Shown here: one piece after another, positions 11,256 through 19,720 of the stretch | How the letters are laid out: each line of letters begins with the position of its first letter | Position numbering within the stretch: the first letter of the stretch is position 1 | DNA from: a virus | DNA length: 21,789 bases | Reading direction: 5' to 3' (one strand) | Virus record (IMG/VR): IMGVR_UViG_3300044675_000841 | Coordinates: 1 to 21,789 of that record | Made by a program: the position numbers and the translations under genes | Notes under the pieces: model-generated | Told to the model about the DNA's origin: nothing | The model's input: the letters and a program-made list of their open reading frames with translations, nothing else | Databases searched by the model: none

Positions 11256-12387
11256 AATCTACGAACTCGAAAAGAGAGTTAAGATAATTCAGGGAGGCAC
11301 ATCCGCAGGTAAGACGTTTGGGATCTTGCCTGTGCTGATAGATAAGTGCGCTCGTGAAAAAGGATTAGAGGTATCAGTAGTTGCCGAGACTATCCCACAC
11401 CTTCGCAGAGGTGCGCTGAAAGACTTTCTCAAGATTATGCGGTGGACTGGTAGGTTTGTAGAAGACAGGTTTAACGCAACCCTATTAAGATACGAATTTG
11501 CCAACGGAAGCACGATGGAGTTCTTCTCTGCTGATAACGCATCTAAACTTCGAGGAGCAAGACGTGACATCTTGTACATCAACGAGTGCAACAACGTAAC
11601 CTTTGATGCTTACCTTGAGCTTTCCATCCGTACCAAGAAAGAGATCTACCTTGACTTCAACCCTGCAAATGAGTTTTGGGTTCACACCGAACTAAAAGAC
11701 GAACCTGACGCAGACTTTATTATCCTTACATACAAAGACAATGAGGCGCTTGATGAGAGCATAGTAAGGCAGATAGAGAAGAACCGTGATAAGGCAGTCA
11801 CAAGTAACTATTGGGCTAACTGGTGGAGGGTTTACGGACTCGGTGAGGTAGGAATGCTTGAGGGTGTAGTCTTTGGCAATTGGAAAGAGATAGACAAGCT
11901 ACCTGATGACGCAAGATTGATAGGCATAGGGTTAGACTTTGGATACACGAATGATCCTACCTCTGCAATTGAGGTGTATAATTGGAACGGAAAACGAATA
12001 GTAAACGAACTTGTTTACCGCACAGGGATGTTGAACTCCGACATTGCAAGAATACTTCCGTCTGCCGTTACTATCTACGCTGATTCAAGTGAGCCTAAAT
12101 CCATCGAGGAGATACGTAGGTTTGGAAAGACGATTAAAGGAGTAACCAAAGGCAAGGATTCAATCATCTACGGAATTGATGTAATGCAACGACAGGAGTA
12201 TTTGGTTACCAAGCAAAGTACAAACCTAATCAAAGAACTTCGCTCCTATTGTTGGGATGTAGATAAAAACGGAGTAAGGCTAAATAAGCCTGCAGGAGGC
12301 AATGACCACGCTATAGATGCCCTTCGATACCACGAGATGGAGAATCTCGGCTTAAATTCAAACTATGGACAATACGCAATCCGATGA
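11227..12387 (+). CDS. terL: Terminase large subunit (ATPase and nuclease), 386 aa
   Basis: Walker A is GGTSAGKT at residues 23-30, Walker B DILYINE at 114-120, and the coupling motif FNPA lies at 144-147. The nuclease domain shows GLDFGYTND with Asp237, YADSSEP with Asp286 and GGNDHAIDALRY with Asp364, the three acids of the RNase H-like fold. It is the motor that cuts concatemers and pumps DNA into the prohead. It is compact at 386 residues, PBSX-like. The gene directly downstream is not a portal, unlike in most phages. Confidence 0.92.
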   Translation: MFQVTTAIRKIYELEKRVKIIQGGTSAGKTFGILPVLIDKCAREKGLEVSVVAETIPHLRRGALKDFLKIMRWTGRFVEDRFNATLLRYEFANGSTMEFFSADNASKLRGARRDILYINECNNVTFDAYLELSIRTKKEIYLDFNPANEFWVHTELKDEPDADFIILTYKDNEALDESIVRQIEKNRDKAVTSNYWANWWRVYGLGEVGMLEGVVFGNWKEIDKLPDDARLIGIGLDFGYTNDPTSAIEVYNWNGKRIVNELVYRTGMLNSDIARILPSAVTIYADSSEPKSIEEIRRFGKTIKGVTKGKDSIIYGIDVMQRQEYLVTKQSTNLIKELRSYCWDVDKNGVRLNKPAGGNDHAIDALRYHEMENLGLNSNYGQYAIR

Positions 12388-12547
12388 GCTGCCTCGTATG
12401 AAGGCAATCGTTGAGGAATATATCTACAAACGAACTGGCAGGAAAGTACATATTGTCTTTGACGATGTGTTCTCAATGCGCAAACACGCTCAAATGTTAG
12501 CTCAAGCGTACTCATATGTCCTTGCTCAAGAATACAAAAATGATTAA
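12365..12547 (+). CDS. Hypothetical small protein after terL, 60 aa
   Basis: The product contains MKAIVEEYIYKRTGRKVHIV, a helix followed by a strand, then FDDVFSMRKHAQMLAQAYSY. It is similar in layout to small proteins after the terminase in other Bacteroidetes phages. The ATG at 12365 overlaps terL by 23 bases; an in-frame ATG at 12398 would give 49 residues starting MKAIVEEY and is a good alternative. The function is unknown. Confidence 0.65.
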   Translation: MDNTQSDELPRMKAIVEEYIYKRTGRKVHIVFDDVFSMRKHAQMLAQAYSYVLAQEYKND

Positions 12548-12562
12548 TAACGTTATATTATT

Positions 12563-13318
12563 ATGGAAATCCAAGTAAAAGTACCTACGTCACTAAACGA
12601 AATCCCATTAAAGCACTATGTAGATTTCCTAAAAGTGCAGGAAAATTCAAATGATGAGGAATTTGTAGCTCAAAAGATGATTGAGATTTTCTGCGGCATC
12701 CGTTTAGCGGACGTAGCAAAGATTAAGATGACCTCACTCAACGAAATGGTAGCTCACTTTGTTGAATTGTTTAGTCAGAAGCCTAAATTTCAGCAGACCT
12801 TTAGAGTTGGGGATATTGACTTTGGTTTTATTCCGAACCTTGAAGAGATTACATTCGGTGAGTACGTAGATTTGGAGAGCCATTTGCAGAGTTGGGAGAC
12901 CTATAACAAGGCAATGGCGGTTATGTACCGTCCTATCAAAACACGAGTTAAAGACAAGTACGAATTACACGAGTACAAACCAAGTAAAGACCATCAAGAG
13001 CTGATGCAGTTCGCTCCTTTGGATGTTTGCATTGCAGCATCGGTTTTTTTTTACAATTTAGGAAACGAGTTACTGACGGCTACCCTGAACTATTTGGAGA
13101 AGCAGATGAAGAAGGACAAGAACCTGTCAGCGACTTTAGTGAAACAACTCAATTTGCCAAACGATGGGGATGGTATCAGTCAATATATGGACTCGCTAAA
13201 GGAGACGTTACAAAGTTCGATGAAATTACGAAGCTCCGACTTACTAAATGTCTCACCTATCTCACCTTCGAGAAGCAAAAAAACGAAATTGAACAACGAC
13301 AACTCCAAAGACAAATGA
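12563..13318 (+). CDS. Tail assembly chaperone, zero-frame product, 251 aa
   Basis: The N-terminal part (MEIQVKVPTSLNEIPLKHYV, then EFVAQKMIEIFCGI and NLEEITFGEYVDLE) fits Bacteroidetes-phage tail proteins that bind the tape measure during tail assembly. Residues 162-163 (FF) are coded by the slippery T-run; after it the frame continues to about residue 230 with plausible protein (NLGNELLTATLNYLEKQMKK), then a low-complexity Ser/Lys/Asn tail. A -1 shift at 13045-13051 gives another product. The ATG follows AACG-N10, a context shared with two head genes. The position after the terminase and before tail completion genes fits a tail chaperone. Confidence 0.72.
   Translation: MEIQVKVPTSLNEIPLKHYVDFLKVQENSNDEEFVAQKMIEIFCGIRLADVAKIKMTSLNEMVAHFVELFSQKPKFQQTFRVGDIDFGFIPNLEEITFGEYVDLESHLQSWETYNKAMAVMYRPIKTRVKDKYELHEYKPSKDHQELMQFAPLDVCIAASVFFYNLGNELLTATLNYLEKQMKKDKNLSATLVKQLNLPNDGDGISQYMDSLKETLQSSMKLRSSDLLNVSPISPSRSKKTKLNNDNSKDK
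13045..13051 (+). promoter_or_regulatory. Slippery heptamer T TTT TTT, probable -1 ribosomal frameshift site
   Basis: In the zero frame the codons are GTT TTT TTT TAC, so positions 13045-13051 form X-XXY-YYZ with all T, the classic -1 slip type. The -1 frame is open from 12988 to 13326, so a slip continues without an early stop. Programmed shifts at this place are the rule for tail chaperones. A sequencing error in the 9-T run is the alternative. Confidence 0.65.
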
Positions 13319-13326
13319 GACGATGA
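13051..13326 (+). CDS. C-terminal part of the frameshifted tail chaperone, 91 aa
   Basis: After a -1 slip the ribosome would add LQFRKRVTDGYPELFGEADE and then FAKRWGWYQSIYGLAKGDV, TKFDEITKLRLTKCLTYLTF and a Gln/Arg-rich tail. The core WGWYxxIYxLAxGDxxKxDEITKL is what Bacteroidetes-phage tail chaperones show in their C-terminal domain. The fused product would be about 254 residues. The stop overlaps the next gene by ATGA, which supports translation of this frame to its end. Independent initiation at TTG 13027 is less likely. Confidence 0.7.
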   Translation, partial: LQFRKRVTDGYPELFGEADEEGQEPVSDFSETTQFAKRWGWYQSIYGLAKGDVTKFDEITKLRLTKCLTYLTFEKQKNEIEQRQLQRQMRR

Positions 13327-13778
13327 AAGGATTCTACACAATAACACAAGCCCTACAAACTCACTTCAATGCTGATGCACTAGTGAACACCGTAACCGAA
13401 GGAGACATCTTTGAGATAGACTTAAACAAGCAGACAATCTTTCCGCTTGTACACGTTATGATCAACAACGCATCGTTTGAGACCAACGTAGTCAGATTCA
13501 ATGTTAGCCTGATTGCAATGGACATCGTCAACATTAGTAAAGAGGCAACTACTGACGGATTCAGGGGAAACACGAACGAGCAAGACGTCCTCAACACTCA
13601 ATTAGAAATCCTAAACCGAGCTTATGCACAAATGCTACACGGCACAATGTGGGATTCACAAGTAGTAGTAGACGGTAACCCTAACTGCGAGCCTTTTGTT
13701 GAGAGATTTGAGAACAACCTTGCGGGATGGACAATGACATTTGACGTTTTAATCCCTAACGAGGTAACAATCTGCTGA
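13323..13778 (+). CDS. Tail completion-type protein, 151 aa
   Basis: The N-terminus MKGFYTITQALQTHFNADAL and the following VNTVTEGDIFEIDLNKQTIF resemble tail-terminator or neck proteins in Bacteroidetes phages: an N-terminal helix, then a beta-rich body (PLVHVMINNASFETNVVRFN). It would close the head-proximal end of the tail tube. Size fits this class, typically 130-160 residues. It is coupled to the -1 frame of the tail chaperone by ATGA and is followed directly by the gp10-like gene. The assignment rests on order and fold pattern. Confidence 0.6.
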   Translation: MKGFYTITQALQTHFNADALVNTVTEGDIFEIDLNKQTIFPLVHVMINNASFETNVVRFNVSLIAMDIVNISKEATTDGFRGNTNEQDVLNTQLEILNRAYAQMLHGTMWDSQVVVDGNPNCEPFVERFENNLAGWTMTFDVLIPNEVTIC

Positions 13779-14314
13779 TGGAACAAAGCGAGGTAAAGAA
13801 ATCTTTAGAGCGTTTCCGTAACCACGTTATTAGCGTATCTAAACGCAACTTAACAAACCAACGAAAGAACGTATCCAAGAGCTTGTACAACTCCATCAAA
13901 GGGGATGTAAAGGCTATGCCTAACTCTATCTCGTTGCAGTTTTCAATGTCCGATTACGGAGCGTATCAAGACTTGGGTGTTAAGGGTAAAAAAAGTTCAT
14001 CGAAAGCACCTAAATCTCCGTTTAAGTTTGGATCAGGTACAGGTAAAAAAGGCGGACTGACAAAAGGCATATTTAATTGGGTTAAAAAAAGACGGATTCA
14101 ATTCAAGGATAGAAAATCAGGAAAGTTCTTAAGCTATGAATCTACTGCGTTTCTAATCACACGAGGAATATACAACAAAGGAATGAAACCGAGTATGTTT
14201 TTTACCAAACCATTTGAGGCTGCTTACAGGAATCTACCTGACGAACTGGTAGCATCTTTCGGATTGGATGCAGAAAAACTATTCAACCAACAAATTGATA
14301 ATATACTGAAATAA
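13778..14314 (+). CDS. HK97 gp10-like neck/tail completion protein, 178 aa
   Basis: The N-terminal half has helical basic segments (KRNLTNQRKNVSKSLYNSIK). YGAYQDLGVKGKK comes at about residues 67-80, followed by a Gly/Ser/Lys-rich loop and a C-terminal helix with GMKPSMFFTKPFEAAYRNLP. The Y-x-x-Y-Q-x-x-G segment and the M-F-x-x-P motif near the end are typical of gp10-like head-tail joining or tail completion proteins. It overlaps its upstream neighbour by one base and ends with TAATG. Confidence 0.68.
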   Translation: MEQSEVKKSLERFRNHVISVSKRNLTNQRKNVSKSLYNSIKGDVKAMPNSISLQFSMSDYGAYQDLGVKGKKSSSKAPKSPFKFGSGTGKKGGLTKGIFNWVKKRRIQFKDRKSGKFLSYESTAFLITRGIYNKGMKPSMFFTKPFEAAYRNLPDELVASFGLDAEKLFNQQIDNILK

Positions 14315-15363
14315 TGGCAACAATTAACGCACGGAATCCGTACATAGTTACGATTAACGAAACATCGCAGATAGAAACCAAGTTAGAGATCTTTCTTTGG
14401 AACGGCACAGGCTCAATGCCTGCTTCACCTGCTTACACATTAAGCAAGAAGATACCTTCTTCAAACAATCCTGCGACTTACTACGACGTTTCGCCTTACA
14501 TCCGTGAGTATATAGACCACGACACACTACAAACGATAACAAACGTAATTACTGCAACTCCAACAACGCAATGGTGCAACGTAGGCTTGAAGCTATTTAA
14601 GAAAATTAGCACTTCTTTTATTCAGGTAGGAAGCACTCAAACGCACTTTGGTGTTGATGGATACGGATACTACGAAGAAGGATACAACCCTGCGCTCGGA
14701 AACTATCTACTCTCATCAGGAACTTATACCTACAACTATGATTTAAGCGGTGAGTATGGATGGCTAACGCTATACACAGGCAGCGGAAACTCGGTTAAAT
14801 ACACGAACCTATCTACAGGTGCAACAACAACTACAGGTCTTACAAACAACGTGTGGCGAGACATCCCAAGAGTGCTATCAACATATGCAGCAGTAGGCAA
14901 CAAGTTAGAAATCATTGACGGCAGCGCAGCGGTATTGTTTACGGCTACGTTTCAACCAAAAGAGGAGTGCAAGTACACACCAGTTCAATTGGACTTTGTC
15001 AACAAGTTTGGAGCTTGGCAGCGTGAATGGTTCTTCAAAGCAAGCAACGATAGTTTGGCAGTTGAAAACACCGAGTACAATCTGATGCAAACTCGTTACC
15101 CTAACTACTCAACTTTGGAAGGGCAGAGAGCGATCTTTAATGCCAACGGAAAGAAGATGATTCGAGTGAATACTGATTGGGTTAAGGAAAGTTTCAAAGA
15201 GGTGATTCAGCAGTTGATGCTATCGGAGCGCATTCTAATCAACAAAAAGCCTGCTAAACTAAACACCAAAAACACGGAGTTATTCAAGAGCATTAATACT
15301 CATATGATCAACTACCAACTCGAGTTTGAATTTGCTTATGACGTTATCAATTCAGTAGTCTAA
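14314..15363 (+). CDS. Bacteroidetes-phage tail structural protein, 349 aa
   Basis: The protein begins MATINARNPYIVTINETSQI and is beta-rich with many Thr, Ser, Tyr and Asn residues, as in virion proteins. A repeated Gly/Tyr stretch (GVDGYGYYEEGYNPALGN) occurs near residue 110. The C-terminal third contains VQLDFVNKFGAWQREWFFKA, a conserved-looking patch. Its place before the 756-residue protein and tape measure suggests a tail tube or baseplate component. I know this architecture from Bacteroidetes phages but cannot name a function. Confidence 0.65.
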   Translation: MATINARNPYIVTINETSQIETKLEIFLWNGTGSMPASPAYTLSKKIPSSNNPATYYDVSPYIREYIDHDTLQTITNVITATPTTQWCNVGLKLFKKISTSFIQVGSTQTHFGVDGYGYYEEGYNPALGNYLLSSGTYTYNYDLSGEYGWLTLYTGSGNSVKYTNLSTGATTTTGLTNNVWRDIPRVLSTYAAVGNKLEIIDGSAAVLFTATFQPKEECKYTPVQLDFVNKFGAWQREWFFKASNDSLAVENTEYNLMQTRYPNYSTLEGQRAIFNANGKKMIRVNTDWVKESFKEVIQQLMLSERILINKKPAKLNTKNTELFKSINTHMINYQLEFEFAYDVINSVV

Positions 15364-17633
15364 TGAGAAAGGTACAACTATACATAGAAGGTAACCGCAT
15401 TGAGCTATTCAATGACGAGCAGATACAGGTAACAAGCTCTATCCAAAACGTTCAGGACATATCTAAAACGTTTACGGATTTCTCGCAAGGATTCACCGTG
15501 CCTGCATCGGATGTTAACAACGTATTCTTCGAGCATTGGTATAATTCAGACATTGATTTCACAACGGACAACAACCTACGAAAAGACGCATATATAGAAA
15601 TAAACCTAACTACCTTTCGTAAGGGAAAAGTACAATTAGACGGAGCAACGCTAACAAACGGCAAACCGAGTTCTTACAAGCTCACTTTTTACGGAGAAGG
15701 AGTAACGCTTAAAGATACCTTTGGCGAGGATTTACTTTCGGATTTAGACTATACGGCATATGCTCACGAGTTTACTTCTGCGGAGGTTTTAGCGCGCATT
15801 GAGGATGCCAATAACACTTACGATGTAAAGTATCCGCTAATCACTTCTTATCGAATTTGGGAGTATCAATCGCAGTCAGTAGATCCGCCTACACCTAACA
15901 CGTCAACAGGTACATCTACAAATAACGACATACACACCAATTCCGGAGCGATAAATAAAAACGAATTATTTCCAGCATTAAGAGTTGCCAGAATCTTTGA
16001 CGAAATACAAGCTAACTACGGAATAACTTTTCAAGGAGCTTTTTTGCAGGATGAGCGTTTCACGGATTTGTTTTTATGGTACAAAGGCAAGGAGAAGTTT
16101 ATTAATATCTCAAGTGCGCAAACTATTGATTTTACAACGGTAACTCCTACGTTTACTACATACGATTTAACAAATTATGTAAACACGACTGAAGAATCTA
16201 TACACGTTCAATATATAGACTCTAACATAATCAATCACGTCATCCGTTTAAATGTAACTTCGGTTTCGTCATCCGACCCGTACTACATTGATGTCTATCA
16301 AAACGGAAATTTGATGAACTCAATTCAAGGAACGAGCGTGCAGTCTTTTCTGCTTGACATAATTCAAAGCGTCATTGGTTTAGATTCAGTTTATACGTTT
16401 AAGGTTCGTGGTCAAGGAGCAAACAATATTGCTTTAAATATGCGCTATGAGGTAACGTATTTTGATAGCGGAAACTTGTTTACTGATTACGTTGCCATTG
16501 CTGCATCAAATGTTGTTTATACATCTACAGTAGACCTTTCGGCAAACGCACCTGTTATGAAGATAGCTGATTTCTTCGCAGGGATTCTAAAGGTGTTTAA
16601 TATGACCGTCTACTCAATCACGGACGGAGAGTATTGGGTTGAGCCATTAGATGACTGGTATTCAAAAGGAGGAGTTGTAGACGTATCGGAGTACGTTGAT
16701 GTCAACACAATTGAACACGCAAGGATGCCGCTCTACAAAAAGATTTCTTTCAAGTACCAAGATTCCGAGTGCATACTCAACAAGTATTTCTCGCAGACAT
16801 TTAGCAAGTCTTACGGAGACACGACATATCAATACAACTACGACGGCGGTGAGTTTGTAGTTGAAGTACCTTTCGAGAATTTACTTCAGCAGAAATTTAA
16901 CGGAACGCAGGTATTGCAAGTTGGCTACTCTTTGAACTCGGAGTTTGCTCCATACATACCAAAGCCAGTTCTATTGTATCAGTACCGAAATCAAGAGAGC
17001 GATTTCAAATGGGCTAACGATGGCGGAGGTCATAGCACGGTTGTTGACTATACTCCATTTGGGCAGGACTTGCTCTACAATAACACGGACTATACTTTGA
17101 ACTTTGCGCCCGAAACAAGTACGCTACTTGACTACCCTATCCAAAACACACTCTTTGCTAATTACTATTTCAGCTACCTGTACAACCTTTACAATCTAAA
17201 GCAGCGTTTAGTTAGCGTAAAGGCAAGACTACCTGTGAGCCTACTAACAGGATTGCAGCTAAACGATAGACTTGTAATCAGAGACAGGAGGTACATCATC
17301 AACGAGATGAGAACGAACTTAACTACCGGAGACGCAGATCTGCAACTGATCTTGGATTTTAGACCGATTGTCAACTCTACGAATCCAAACCCGAAAGTAT
17401 CTACTGAAGGCGGCAGCGTAAAGTACCTAATCAACCTACCAAACAACGCAGTACAGGCATCTTTTTCGTGTTCTGATACTGACGTAACTTTCTCACCGAA
17501 TCCGATGACTGCGAGCGGTTCTTTGACAATAGGTTTGCCGAGTGGCGCAGCAGGTACGGTTTATACTATCGTAGTTACATATACGTATTTAGACGGAAGC
17601 ACAACAACTGAATCTTTTTATATAATCCAATGA
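15363..17633 (+). CDS. Large tail/baseplate-type structural protein, 756 aa
   Basis: The N-terminus (MRKVQLYIEGNRIELFNDEQ, then IQNVQDISKTFTDFSQGFTV) is the conserved part of a large virion protein of Bacteroidetes phages; it is beta-rich throughout. Residues around 400-450 include MKIADFFAGILKVFNMTVYS. The last 70 residues (VSTEGGSVKYLINLPNNAVQ, then SDTDVTFSPNPMTASGSLTI) look like an added Ig-like beta-sandwich, possibly glycan-binding. It may be a distal tail or hub-type protein. A 1-nt overlap joins it to the preceding gene. Confidence 0.66.
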   Translation: MRKVQLYIEGNRIELFNDEQIQVTSSIQNVQDISKTFTDFSQGFTVPASDVNNVFFEHWYNSDIDFTTDNNLRKDAYIEINLTTFRKGKVQLDGATLTNGKPSSYKLTFYGEGVTLKDTFGEDLLSDLDYTAYAHEFTSAEVLARIEDANNTYDVKYPLITSYRIWEYQSQSVDPPTPNTSTGTSTNNDIHTNSGAINKNELFPALRVARIFDEIQANYGITFQGAFLQDERFTDLFLWYKGKEKFINISSAQTIDFTTVTPTFTTYDLTNYVNTTEESIHVQYIDSNIINHVIRLNVTSVSSSDPYYIDVYQNGNLMNSIQGTSVQSFLLDIIQSVIGLDSVYTFKVRGQGANNIALNMRYEVTYFDSGNLFTDYVAIAASNVVYTSTVDLSANAPVMKIADFFAGILKVFNMTVYSITDGEYWVEPLDDWYSKGGVVDVSEYVDVNTIEHARMPLYKKISFKYQDSECILNKYFSQTFSKSYGDTTYQYNYDGGEFVVEVPFENLLQQKFNGTQVLQVGYSLNSEFAPYIPKPVLLYQYRNQESDFKWANDGGGHSTVVDYTPFGQDLLYNNTDYTLNFAPETSTLLDYPIQNTLFANYYFSYLYNLYNLKQRLVSVKARLPVSLLTGLQLNDRLVIRDRRYIINEMRTNLTTGDADLQLILDFRPIVNSTNPNPKVSTEGGSVKYLINLPNNAVQASFSCSDTDVTFSPNPMTASGSLTIGLPSGAAGTVYTIVVTYTYLDGSTTTESFYIIQ

Positions 17634-17794
17634 TAAAGCAAATAATCGCAATGCTACAACTTGACAACTTCTACGGAGAATCCGAGTTGATTGACATAGC
17701 CAAAGGGAAACACGAACTGACAAGCTCTACAAAAAAAATGTGGAAACAACAATTAAGAAAAAAACTATACAATGGCAGAGACAAGAAAAATTAA
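17630..17794 (+). CDS. Small protein before the tape measure, 54 aa
   Basis: The product MIKQIIAMLQLDNFYGESEL continues with IDIAKGKHELTSSTKKMWKQ and a basic tail. It starts with an ATGA overlap on the large tail gene's stop and overlaps the tape-measure start by 23 bases, so it fills the gap of 138 bases between them. It is basic and mostly helical. No function is known; coding is likely but not proven. Confidence 0.55.
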   Translation: MIKQIIAMLQLDNFYGESELIDIAKGKHELTSSTKKMWKQQLRKKLYNGRDKKN

Positions 17795-19700
17795 GATTGA
17801 CGTTGAATCGAACGCAGACGAAGCAGCAAAAGACTTTAAGAAAGTTGCTGATAATATTGATGACTCAACCGATAGCGTTAAGAGGTTAAATAAGGAAGTC
17901 AAAAAGACGGACGATGCTGCTGATGGCGCATCTAAAGGCTTTAAGAAAATTAGTTCTGCTGCCAAAGGTTTAGGTATGGCACTCAAGGGTGCAGGTATCG
18001 GTTTAATCATTGGAGCATTGGCAGGATTAAAATCTGCATTTGAATCAAGCGGTGAAACGGCAAGTGGATTCCAAAAGATTATGGAAACCCTATCTATCCT
18101 ATTCAATCAAACGGTAGGTGCATTGGTAAACGCTGCAAAGGCTGCTTATGAATCAACTGGTGGCTTCAATGCGTTAGGTAAAGTGATGGGTGGATTATTA
18201 AACATAGCACTCACTCCTCTAAAACTTGCTTTTTATGGCATTAAATTAGGTGTTCAAGAACTTCAGTTAGCTTGGGAGAAATCATTCTTGGGAGACAAAG
18301 ACCCGAAGACAATTAAAGAACTGCGTAAGAATATCAAAGCCACTCAAAAGGACATTGACCAAGTAGGTAAAGACTTCATTAAGTCAGGAAAAGATATCAC
18401 GGATAACTTTATTGAGGCGGCAACGGAAGTAATAGATTTTGGAGGAAAGGCAGTTCAAAATTTGAGCAAAATTTCGGTTACGGCTGCTTATGAACAAGCA
18501 TCTGCATTAGTTGACGCTCGTAATAACGCTGCGGTGGCTGCTGCCCAACAAGGTAGACTCGTTGAGATTTACGATAGACAAGCAGAAACTCTACGTCAAA
18601 TTCGTGATGAAGAGCGTAACTCTATACCCGAAAGAATTGCTGCAAACAACAAGTTAAAAGATGTATTAGACCAACAAGAGAAAGCAATGTTGCGTCAAGC
18701 AGATTTGCAGATTCAGGCAGCTCAAATGGAATACAACAAGAGCAAGACTGTAGAGAATCAGGTAGCACTTACTGAAGCACAAGCAAATCGTGAAGGTGTT
18801 TTAGCGCAGATTCAAGGACTACGTTCAGAGCAGTTAGCAAATGACCTTGCATTGCAAAAAGAGGCAGATGAACTTATCAAAGCACGAACTGAAAGCGAAG
18901 TAACTTTAAGCATAGAACGTCAAAAAGCAGAGGCAGAGTTCATCAAAGAAGAAGATAGGAAAATTCAAAAGCTCATTGATATCTCAAAGCAAGAACGTGA
19001 GTTGCAACTGGCAAGATTACAAGAGCAAATTGACATCCATAAAGAAGGAACTCAAGCAAGATTAGATGCAGAGATTGCTTACAACGAACAGAAGCAAGCG
19101 TTAGACATTCAGCAAGCACAACTTGAGGAGCAATTACGTAAAGAGCAAGAGCGCAAAGACGATGAAATGCTCAAAAAAGACCTCGAAGATATCAAGGCGG
19201 TAAATGAGCAGAAGGTTGCATTGGCACAAGATTCGTTAGCTTTAATTTCAAGCATTACTGAATTATTCGGTCAGCGTAATGAGCGTCAAGCAAAGGCTGC
19301 CTTCAACATAGATAAGGCTGCAAAGATTGCTTCATCTACTATCGCAACAATTGAAGGTACAATTGAGGCTTGGAAGACTGCACAAAAATCACCTATAACC
19401 GCTGTGATGCCTGCTTATCCTGCTATACAGGCGAGTTTAACTGCTGCTTTCGGTGCGGCAGGTATTGCTAAAATTGCTGCTGCTAAATTTGGCGGTAGTG
19501 GTGGTGGTGAATCTTCATTAAATTCTCCATCAGGTAGCGGTGGTGGTGTGATGTCTCCATCATTTAATGTCGTAGGCAATTCAGGAATGAATCAGCTTGC
19601 ACAAATACAACAACAACCAATTCAAGCGTATGTTGTAAGTGGTGAGGTCACATCTGCACAGGCACTTGACCGCAATAGAATTAAAAACGCAACATTGTAA
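17772..19700 (+). CDS. Tail tape measure protein, 642 aa
   Basis: The N-terminal 60 residues are charged (MAETRKIKIDVESNADEAAK), followed by a hydrophobic Gly/Ala segment at about 70-90 (AAKGLGMALKGAGIGLIIGA). Long helical coiled-coil segments rich in Gln, Glu, Lys and Ala span roughly 235-510. Then come Gly/Ser-rich linkers (GGSGGGESSLNSPSGSGGG) and a conserved end (QAYVVSGEVTSAQALDRNRI). This is the pattern of a phage tape measure, which sets tail length and lies in the tail lumen. At about 1.5 angstrom per residue the tail would be near 95 nm, an inference. No lytic domain is seen. Confidence 0.88.
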   Translation: MAETRKIKIDVESNADEAAKDFKKVADNIDDSTDSVKRLNKEVKKTDDAADGASKGFKKISSAAKGLGMALKGAGIGLIIGALAGLKSAFESSGETASGFQKIMETLSILFNQTVGALVNAAKAAYESTGGFNALGKVMGGLLNIALTPLKLAFYGIKLGVQELQLAWEKSFLGDKDPKTIKELRKNIKATQKDIDQVGKDFIKSGKDITDNFIEAATEVIDFGGKAVQNLSKISVTAAYEQASALVDARNNAAVAAAQQGRLVEIYDRQAETLRQIRDEERNSIPERIAANNKLKDVLDQQEKAMLRQADLQIQAAQMEYNKSKTVENQVALTEAQANREGVLAQIQGLRSEQLANDLALQKEADELIKARTESEVTLSIERQKAEAEFIKEEDRKIQKLIDISKQERELQLARLQEQIDIHKEGTQARLDAEIAYNEQKQALDIQQAQLEEQLRKEQERKDDEMLKKDLEDIKAVNEQKVALAQDSLALISSITELFGQRNERQAKAAFNIDKAAKIASSTIATIEGTIEAWKTAQKSPITAVMPAYPAIQASLTAAFGAAGIAKIAAAKFGGSGGGESSLNSPSGSGGGVMSPSFNVVGNSGMNQLAQIQQQPIQAYVVSGEVTSAQALDRNRIKNATL

Positions 19701-19720
19701 CCTAAAAACGTTATTTTATT

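Noticed and set aside
11289-11594. 101-aa minus-strand frame inside terL
   Set aside because: It overlaps the Walker A and B region of a clear terminase gene; the product has no recognisable features.
13027-13326. Independent gene starting at TTG 13027
   Set aside because: The -1 frame there is better explained as the frameshift extension of the tail chaperone; a TTG start inside a coding gene has no supporting signal.
17765-18106. 113-aa minus-strand frame opposite the tape measure
   Set aside because: It mirrors the codon pattern of the real + strand gene and gives a Ser/Ala/Pro-rich product with no motif. All genes here are on the + strand.
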